Of a stretch of 64,000 nt of DNA, positions 58,230 through 64,000 are shown piece by piece. Location: assembly GCA_900770415.1 (NCBI GenBank), contig CAAGKN010000007.1, positions 140,428 to 204,427 on the forward strand. Reading direction: 5' to 3'. Under the pieces are notes generated by a model. It was not told the DNA's origin. It saw only the letters and a program-made list of their open reading frames with translations, and did no database searches. This DNA is from Clostridia bacterium (GTDB lineage: Bacteria; Bacillota; Clostridia; TANB77; CAG-508). The translations under genes and the position numbers were made by a program. Every line of letters starts with the position of its first letter. Positions within the stretch are counted from its first letter, which is position 1.

Positions 58230-59678
58230 ATGAAAAAACAAAAGGGAATAACCCTAATAGCCTTAATAATAACAATAATAGTAATGTTAATATTAGTAGG
58301 CGTAACAGTTACAACAGCAATAAATGGAGGCTTATTTGAAAAAGCAAGAATTGGAGCAAAAGGAACACAAAAAGAAGTAGACAGAGAAAAACTAAATATG
58401 GCAGTAGCATTCGCTTACGATGAAACAACAGGAAAAATTGACAAAACAAAATTAGAACAAGAATTAGGTGATGAGTGGACTGTAACAGAATCAGAATCAG
58501 AATCAGGAACATATTTATGTGAAAACACAAAAACAGGAAATAAATTTAAAGTAACAGCAGGAGGAGAAATAACAGATGAAGAAATAGAAAATGAAGATAA
58601 ACTTATAATTAATTGCAAAATAGTAGAAACCAATTTGGAAGGGGAGACAGGAAAGGGAATATTCTTTATACCCCAAAGTGGATTTGATTACCAAAAAGAA
58701 TTCTGCGAGTTTGCAAAAAAAACAACAGGACAACAAACAATTACTTCAGTAGAAGATGGATGGGAAAAAATAGCTGAACAAGAAGAAATCACACCAGAAG
58801 AAATGGTTAAAGCACTTAACTCAGATAGGGGATTGACTGGCGAAAACGAATTAACAATAGACGAATGGACTAGATTACATGCATTAATGAATAAGATGGA
58901 AAATAAACAAGCTACAATAAAGTTTAATGGAAAAAATGTTGGAGACGATGAAGCACCAGCTTTTGCTACAGTATTTGAAAGTGAAGACACAAAACTAGAA
59001 AGAACACCAATAAAAGTAACAGTAACAGTTACAGAAAATGGAGAAGAAAAAGTAAAAACTTGGTCAATTAATAATCCAATTGATGTAATTAAGCCAGGAG
59101 ATAATTTCGAACAAGATGGAACTTACTATAAAGTATTATACAATGACAATAGCCATGGGCTACAATTGATTTCTAATAAAGTATATAGACATACTATAAA
59201 ATATTACTTCGTAGAGGAAGGATATGATGTGCTAAATAGACTTAATTCAGCTTGTGAAAGTGATGTTAATATTAAAACTTATGCAGAAAAAGTTAGAAAT
59301 GTTGGAGGGCCTCTTAATGACCCAACTCAATATCCTGATTGTTGGCCAGCAGATAACTATTACTTAGAAGACTGTGAACAAATGAATGCGCTAGGAATAA
59401 TAATGCCAACAGATAGTGGTAGTGCTAAATCATATATATTGGGTTCAAGAATTGTAAAAACAAATGAAGGAAATACTATATATGGATTAAGAATGGTTTC
59501 GGCAGCAGGAGAATATGGAGACAATGTATATACAGAAATACCAAGCGAGACAACTGGATACATCAGATCTGTAGATCTTACACTTAGACCAGTAGTAAAA
59601 ATAAGTTCAGACTATTATGATTCAATTGCATTTAAATCAGTTGATGAAAATATCGCAACATATACATTTATTAAATAA
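58230..59678 (+). CDS. Prepilin-like surface protein
   Basis: The product is 482 residues. The N-terminus MKKQKGITLIALIITIIVMLILVGVTVTTAINGGLFEKA has the KG|I-T-L-I prepilin cleavage context and a long hydrophobic helix. Such N-termini are frequent in gut Clostridia, where they precede variable exported domains. The C-terminal domain (about 280-482, with YCWP-type and LRPVVKISS features) is probably the exposed part. It shares the N-terminal type with the small protein at 40015. No prepilin peptidase is in the window. Confidence 0.75.
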   Translation: MKKQKGITLIALIITIIVMLILVGVTVTTAINGGLFEKARIGAKGTQKEVDREKLNMAVAFAYDETTGKIDKTKLEQELGDEWTVTESESESGTYLCENTKTGNKFKVTAGGEITDEEIENEDKLIINCKIVETNLEGETGKGIFFIPQSGFDYQKEFCEFAKKTTGQQTITSVEDGWEKIAEQEEITPEEMVKALNSDRGLTGENELTIDEWTRLHALMNKMENKQATIKFNGKNVGDDEAPAFATVFESEDTKLERTPIKVTVTVTENGEEKVKTWSINNPIDVIKPGDNFEQDGTYYKVLYNDNSHGLQLISNKVYRHTIKYYFVEEGYDVLNRLNSACESDVNIKTYAEKVRNVGGPLNDPTQYPDCWPADNYYLEDCEQMNALGIIMPTDSGSAKSYILGSRIVKTNEGNTIYGLRMVSAAGEYGDNVYTEIPSETTGYIRSVDLTLRPVVKISSDYYDSIAFKSVDENIATYTFIK

Positions 59679-59695
59679 TAAACAACAACAAGAAA

Positions 59696-59724
59696 ACAGG
59701 TATCCTAAAAAGGATGCCTGTTTA
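59696..59724 (+). terminator. Terminator after the pilin-like gene
   Basis: Stem AACAGGTATCC/GGATGCCTGTT with loop TAAAAA. Confidence 0.75.
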
Positions 59725-59742
59725 GCTTAAAAAGGAGCAAAA

Positions 59743-61665
59743 ATGAAAAAAATAAATTTAGCAATATACTATACATTATTTATAATATACCAAGAAATAG
59801 TATTTTCAGGGCTAATAAACAAAACAGAAAGTGGAATATTTTTAACTGCTTTACTATCAATACCAATAGCAATAACTTTAACAATAATCTCATTACTATT
59901 TAGTAAAAAAATAAACAAAATAATAACATATATACTAACAATAGCCATAACAATACTATTTGGAGCACAAATAATATATTATAAAATATATGAAGCCTTT
60001 TTGTCTGTATATTCAATTATAAATGGCAAACAAGTAACAGAGTTTATGGATGTTATATTTAGCAAAATATTAGAAAATTGGTATGCGATACTACTTATTA
60101 TAATACCACTAATAATTTTGATAATATTGAACAAAAAGAAAATATTAATATATGAAAGACAGAGCATAAAGAAAATAGCAATAGAATTTGCAACATTAAT
60201 TTTAATACAAATAATAGCTTTAGTATGCATAAATACAATAAATACTAACAGCATGTATTCAAACAAAAACCTATACTACAATATACATATACCAAAATTA
60301 ACAGCAAAAAACATGGGAGTATTAACAACAATGAGGCTAGATTTACAAAGATTCTTGTTTGGATTTGAAGAGAATCTGCCAATTAACTTATATGTAGATG
60401 GAGAAACTATAAAAGAGTATGAGTATAACGTAACAGACATAGATTTTGACAAATTAATAGAATCAGAAACAGATGAAAAGGTTATAAAGGTACATGAATA
60501 TTTTAAAGAAAAACAACCAACAAACAAAAATGAATATACAGGAATGTTTGAAGGAAAAAATATAATTGCCATAGTAGGGGAAAGCTTTAGTTCACTTGCA
60601 ATACGAGAAGATATAACACCTAATTTATACAAACTATATAGTGAAGGCTTTCAATTTGATAATTTCTATACACCTGTTTTCCCAGTAAGCACAGCTGATG
60701 GAGAATATATAACAGACCTTTCTGTACTTCCAAAAGAAGGCGTTTGGAGCTTTAAAGAAATAGTAGGCAATTATGAACCATATTCATATCCAAATGTATT
60801 TAAAAAGCTTGGCTATACAACTAATGCTTACCATAACCATACATCAACATTTTATGAAAGAGATAAATATATAGAAACTCTTGGATATGATTCATTTACA
60901 GCAATAGGAACTGGGCTAGAGAAAAAAATAAATGCAGATTTATGGCCAGAAAGTGACTACGAAATGATGAAAGCAACAATAGATGACTATATAAATAATG
61001 ACAAGTTTTTAGCATATTATATGACTGTTAGCGGACATCTAGGCTACTCAAAAGAAACTAATGCAATGACAGAAAGAAATTGGGATAAAGTAAAAGACTT
61101 ACCATATTCAGACAAAGCTAAAAGCTATTTAGCAGCAAATATTGAATTAGATAAAGCAATAGGAGAATTACTAAACAGATTAGAACAAGCAGGAAAATTA
61201 GAAGACACAGTTATAATATTAAGTGGAGATCATCATCCGTATGGGTTAAAAATTGATGAAATAAACGAGTTATCACAGTATGAAAGAGACGACAAATTTG
61301 AAAAATGTAGAATGCCATTTATTATATGGAGTGGCTCTATGAAAGAACCTGTAAAAGTTGAAAAATTGGGTTCAAGTTTAGATATATTGCCTACAGTTCT
61401 AAACTTGTTTGGAGTAGAATTCGATTCAAGATTACTTATAGGAAAAGACATTTTATCAAATGCTTCACCACTTGTAATTTTTTCTGATAGAAGTTTTATA
61501 ACAGAAAAAGGAAAATATGATGCAATAACAAATACTTTTGTTCCAAATAAAGGTGAAAAAGTAGATGAGAATTATATAGAAAAAATAAACCAAACAATTT
61601 ACCAAGATTTTAGAATGTCAACAAAAATCTTAGAATACAATTATTACAAGAAAGTGTTTAAATAA
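59743..61665 (+). CDS. LTA synthase-type sulfatase family protein
   Basis: The product is 640 residues: five N-terminal transmembrane helices (about residues 1-175), a linker and an extracellular sulfatase-fold domain. Visible are NIIAIVGESFSSLAIREDITPNLYKL (about 270-295), the presumed catalytic Thr/Ser in PVSTADGEYITDLSVLP, YYMTVSGHLGY (about 425-435) and LSGDHHPYGL (about 490-499), the metal-binding DHH. It belongs to the LtaS/phosphoglycerol transferase group that builds or modifies teichoic or related polymers. The true acceptor is unknown. SD AAGGAGC. Confidence 0.9.
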   Translation: MKKINLAIYYTLFIIYQEIVFSGLINKTESGIFLTALLSIPIAITLTIISLLFSKKINKIITYILTIAITILFGAQIIYYKIYEAFLSVYSIINGKQVTEFMDVIFSKILENWYAILLIIIPLIILIILNKKKILIYERQSIKKIAIEFATLILIQIIALVCINTINTNSMYSNKNLYYNIHIPKLTAKNMGVLTTMRLDLQRFLFGFEENLPINLYVDGETIKEYEYNVTDIDFDKLIESETDEKVIKVHEYFKEKQPTNKNEYTGMFEGKNIIAIVGESFSSLAIREDITPNLYKLYSEGFQFDNFYTPVFPVSTADGEYITDLSVLPKEGVWSFKEIVGNYEPYSYPNVFKKLGYTTNAYHNHTSTFYERDKYIETLGYDSFTAIGTGLEKKINADLWPESDYEMMKATIDDYINNDKFLAYYMTVSGHLGYSKETNAMTERNWDKVKDLPYSDKAKSYLAANIELDKAIGELLNRLEQAGKLEDTVIILSGDHHPYGLKIDEINELSQYERDDKFEKCRMPFIIWSGSMKEPVKVEKLGSSLDILPTVLNLFGVEFDSRLLIGKDILSNASPLVIFSDRSFITEKGKYDAITNTFVPNKGEKVDENYIEKINQTIYQDFRMSTKILEYNYYKKVFK

Positions 61666-61682
61666 AATAGTATATAAAAATG

Positions 61683-61744
61683 CTATAATTGCTATTGCAT
61701 TCGAGATTTCCCTCATTACATTCGGAAACTCAAATTGGCGAGAA
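61683..61744. repeat. Dispersed repeat, copy B
   Basis: A near-identical 62-bp match to 17130-17190, from CTATAAT through GGCGAGAA, with one extra C and a few substitutions. It abuts the hairpin after the minus-strand regulator gene. Confidence 0.7.
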
Positions 61745-61774
61745 CAAAGGGCGAATTAAGTTGCCCTTTGTTCT
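61741..61774 (-). terminator. Hairpin overlapping the stop of the XRE regulator
   Basis: Stem AGAACAAAGGGC/GCCCTTTGTTCT with a ten-base loop. As at 17184-17220, it is followed by the dispersed repeat instead of a T tract. Confidence 0.5.
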
Positions 61775-63498
61775 TCTATAACTGGTGGAACAAAATTTTC
61801 AATAGCATTTCTAAGTTTTGGGTGATGAATTACAAAATGTATAGAAGGACTAGTATCTTTAGAAACCATTACCCATTGATTTTTACAAATAGAAATTTGT
61901 ATATTTCTAAAAGTATGGTTAGGGTTATTAGTTAATGTATAATTTTTATTATTTTCTACATATTCATTTGTTAATTTTAAATGTTCCAAATATTCATCAT
62001 AATTATAATAAATTCTTTTCTCATAAAAACTGTTTGAAAGAGATAAAGAAAGAGGAGATTTATCAAAATCATCTTTAGAAATTTTAGAGATTTCATCTTC
62101 AAATTTGTTTGTTTTTAATATAGTTGAAATTATATCTTTTTGTTCTTGTACTGCAGATTTTATAATCTCAATATCTTCATCAGAAACTTTATTACGTTTT
62201 AATATTTTTAGAAGAAGCTCATCAGAAATAGTATGAATTGGAAGTGAAGATAAAATTCTTCTTCTATTGCCATTATGTTTAGCACTTGAAGATATAAAAG
62301 CAGTAAAAGCATTTTTAGATTCTGCTCTATAAATTTCCATAAGTGGAGTAGCCTTTTTTAACAAACAGTCTGCTTTTGTCTTATAATAAGCAACTTCGTT
62401 TTTGTTATTTATTAAAGAGTACTTTCCTTCATTATGGTATCCACTAATACATTCACCAGTAAGGGCAAGTGTGCCAGATACATAATTGAAATGACAATAT
62501 ATAGAGTTAGGAATTCCCTTTAAATAATATGGAGAAACTTGACCAGTCATATATATTGGAATCCAGCTTTCTAGACCAAGCATCATTTCGTTAAAAGGCC
62601 TATCTAAATTATGAATTATATTTAAATGAAGCCCTTTTTTTAATGTCATAGCAATAGCAAACATCCACTTTTTGCCGAATTCAACATCTTGTGCCATATC
62701 TTCCATAGGCATGTCACTACACATAAAAACAGGCTCTGTAGATTTTGAAAGCACAGTAGCTTTAAAAAAGTCTAACTCGCCTTTTTTCATTTCTTCTATA
62801 CCATAATAATTTTTAGAAGCTTGTTTATAAAATGGAACAAAAGGAACCTTCATCTCATCAAAATGTATAGCTTTAATATATTGATTTAAATCAAATGTAT
62901 CTAAATTATTTAAGAAATCATTAATGTAATTATGAGTAGGAACAGAGTTGGTAGAAAGCCATTCCATTAATTTTAAATTGTATTTAGAAGAATCATTTAA
63001 ATCCTCTAATTCACAGTTTATAAGAATAGAAACGGCCTTTTTATTATCAGGTGAGCTGTATTTTGCTACGATAAAACTAGATACTGATTCAATAAATTCT
63101 TTAGGTTTAGATGGATTTCTGTTTCCTGTACGAATTCTAGAAATAAAAGAAGAATCATATCCAATAGAACGAGATAAATCTGCAATACTAATATTTAGAG
63201 TAGAAACAAGCTCACTAAAATTTTTGCTCAATTGTTCAAAATCGATAACAATATCACTAAGTGTATTTGCTAAAGCATTGTAAATCTCTTCTTTAGAAAA
63301 ATTTACTTTTTTATCAGCACTTATTTTGTACAAGCCATTAGATAAACTTTCTAGTTGTTTACTTTTTATATTTGGAGTTCTTTCTCCATTACGATAACGA
63401 CTAATAACAGCAGAAGATAATCCAGATGCATTTGCTAGTTCTTGAGAAGAACATTCGAGTTGTTCTATATAATTATTTAATTTCTCACAAAAAGTCAT
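61756..63498 (-). CDS. Large XRE-type regulator with two helix-turn-helix domains
   Basis: The product is 580 residues. Two Cro/CI-type helix-turn-helix units are visible: CSSQELANASGLSSAVISRYRNGERTP (residues ~16-42) and ISIADLSRSIGYDSSFISRIRTGNRNP (~103-129). The rest (~190-580) is an alpha/beta sensor-like domain without a recognised family. It contains PVFMCSDMPMEDMAQDVEFGKKW and HLNIIHNLDRPFNEMMLGLESWIPIYMTGQ, a pattern suggesting a transcriptional regulator with a large effector or enzyme-derived half. SD TAGGAGGCTATT. It is divergent from the exported-protein gene at 63659 across a palindromic site. Confidence 0.82.
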   Translation of the reverse strand: MTFCEKLNNYIEQLECSSQELANASGLSSAVISRYRNGERTPNIKSKQLESLSNGLYKISADKKVNFSKEEIYNALANTLSDIVIDFEQLSKNFSELVSTLNISIADLSRSIGYDSSFISRIRTGNRNPSKPKEFIESVSSFIVAKYSSPDNKKAVSILINCELEDLNDSSKYNLKLMEWLSTNSVPTHNYINDFLNNLDTFDLNQYIKAIHFDEMKVPFVPFYKQASKNYYGIEEMKKGELDFFKATVLSKSTEPVFMCSDMPMEDMAQDVEFGKKWMFAIAMTLKKGLHLNIIHNLDRPFNEMMLGLESWIPIYMTGQVSPYYLKGIPNSIYCHFNYVSGTLALTGECISGYHNEGKYSLINNKNEVAYYKTKADCLLKKATPLMEIYRAESKNAFTAFISSSAKHNGNRRRILSSLPIHTISDELLLKILKRNKVSDEDIEIIKSAVQEQKDIISTILKTNKFEDEISKISKDDFDKSPLSLSLSNSFYEKRIYYNYDEYLEHLKLTNEYVENNKNYTLTNNPNHTFRNIQISICKNQWVMVSKDTSPSIHFVIHHPKLRNAIENFVPPVIEEQRAT

Positions 63499-63561
63499 AA
63501 TAGCCTCCTAATTAGCACTTTTTTCACATTATAACATATCATAAAAATAGTAAAAAAACAA

Positions 63562-63590
63562 TTACCAAATTGTCACGGAAAAATTGGTAA
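63562..63590. promoter_or_regulatory. Palindromic site between divergent genes
   Basis: TTACCAA (63562-63568) and TTGGTAA (63584-63590) form an inverted repeat midway between the XRE regulator and the exported-protein gene. It is a candidate operator for the regulator. Confidence 0.5.
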
Positions 63591-63658
63591 AAATTATAGA
63601 ATAGAAGCTTTAATATGATAATATATGAATACAAATATAATGGGAAAGGAGTAAAAGA

Positions 63659-64000
63659 ATGAGAAAAGTTAAAATCCTATCAATTTTATTGATGATTTGT
63701 TTATTGGTTAGCATACTATTCCCAACAGCTATAAACAAAGTATATGCAGAAAGCAAAAATGAAGTAACATTAAATTTTGAAGGTGGGATTATTCACGATG
63801 GTTATGTAGAATATAGCAAAATAGGAAAAGTACAATTATTTAAAGGTGATGAATTAGTTACAAATATTTCAAATAATATGATAATTGATTTAAACGAAGC
63901 AGATTATGAATTTGTAATACAAGAAATCCCAGCAGAAGATACTGGAAGTGTGGTAGGACCTGCACCAGTAAAATTAAATATTAATGATTGGTATTATGCT
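63659..64000 (+). CDS. Exported protein, N-terminal part
   Basis: The gene runs off the window end after 114 codons. SD GGAAAGGAG. A signal peptide is clear: MRKVKILSILLMICLLVSILFPTAINKVYAES, with a likely cut after VYA. The mature part begins beta-rich (EVTLNFEGGIIHDGYVEYSKIGKVQLFKGDELVTNIS) and resembles surface or cell-wall proteins, but no family can be assigned. It is divergent from, and probably controlled by, the XRE regulator. Confidence 0.7.
   Translation, partial: MRKVKILSILLMICLLVSILFPTAINKVYAESKNEVTLNFEGGIIHDGYVEYSKIGKVQLFKGDELVTNISNNMIIDLNEADYEFVIQEIPAEDTGSVVGPAPVKLNINDWYYA

Overview
This is a low-GC, AGA-for-arginine Bacillota genome segment. It carries a spore programme of the clostridial type (spoIIE, spoIIID, yabG, sipL, yunB, yyaC, a spoIVFA-like/spoIVFB pair) together with rubrerythrin and pyruvate formate-lyase. 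This points to an anaerobic endospore-forming Clostridia, probably an uncultured gut lineage. I cannot name the genus from this window.

The most important observation is that five otherwise well-conserved genes are each broken by one or two single-base +1 frameshifts: gdpP, spoIIE (two sites), copA (two sites), spoIVFB and ftsE. All seven breaks have the same form. A zero-frame CGG codon is followed by A, and skipping the C restores reading at a GGA glycine codon. Each restored glycine lies in a highly conserved or catalytic motif (GGGGH, SDGMGSG, GDGINDSP, HEFGH, Walker A GASGSGKST, and others). In my manual scan of both strands, CGG was not used as an ordinary in-frame codon in any other typical host gene here. 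The only ordinary in-frame CGGs are in four solitary minus-strand genes of foreign appearance. The simplest reading is that CGG is vacant or hungry and CGGA acts as a +1 frameshift (or four-base glycine) codon. Systematic sequence error must be excluded first.

Layout. 1-2.8 kb: gdpP tail and spoIIE. 2.8-5 kb: a small RNA, a T-box and aspS. 5-12.9 kb: topB, a DUF2974 hydrolase, a LysR regulator, purA, an EndA-type nuclease and unknowns. 12.95-16.9 kb: a 3.7-kb mobilizable element (Rep-like gene, oriT-like site, MobV relaxase, two foreign minus-strand genes) bounded by a 231-bp duplication of the spoIIID 5' region; the intact spoIIID is the right copy. 17-21.3 kb: yabG, veg, sipL and yunB. 21.3-25.3 kb: rubrerythrin, a thioesterase, and copA with a fused or internally started CopZ domain under a palindromic operator. 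26-34 kb: two LysR genes and an accessory cluster of unknown proteins, one with a predicted Cys-His-Asp transglutaminase-like domain and about twenty G-Y/F-D/N repeats. 34.4-40.4 kb: a U32 peptidase, a second copy of the small RNA, yyaC, spoIVFA-like/spoIVFB and a pilin-like protein. 40.6-41.7 kb: rpsF-ssb-rpsR. 41.8-44.4 kb: split transketolase with a PHP gene between the halves. 44.6-49.9 kb: ftsE-ftsX, two EnvC-like M23 proteins and an S41 protease, a division and cell-wall hydrolase operon. 49.9-53 kb: pflB-pflA (minus strand). 53.1-55.3 kb: a degenerate GH18-like protein and mltG. 55.7 kb: tRNA-Leu(UAA). 56-64 kb: ogt, a pilin-like surface protein, an LtaS-type sulfatase, a large XRE regulator and a divergent secreted protein.

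How the parts relate. SpoIIE (sigma-F activation), SpoIVFB (pro-sigma-K processing), FtsE (division hydrolase control), GdpP (c-di-AMP turnover) and CopA would all depend on the same recoding event. That would tie sporulation, division and signalling to one translational property of the cell.
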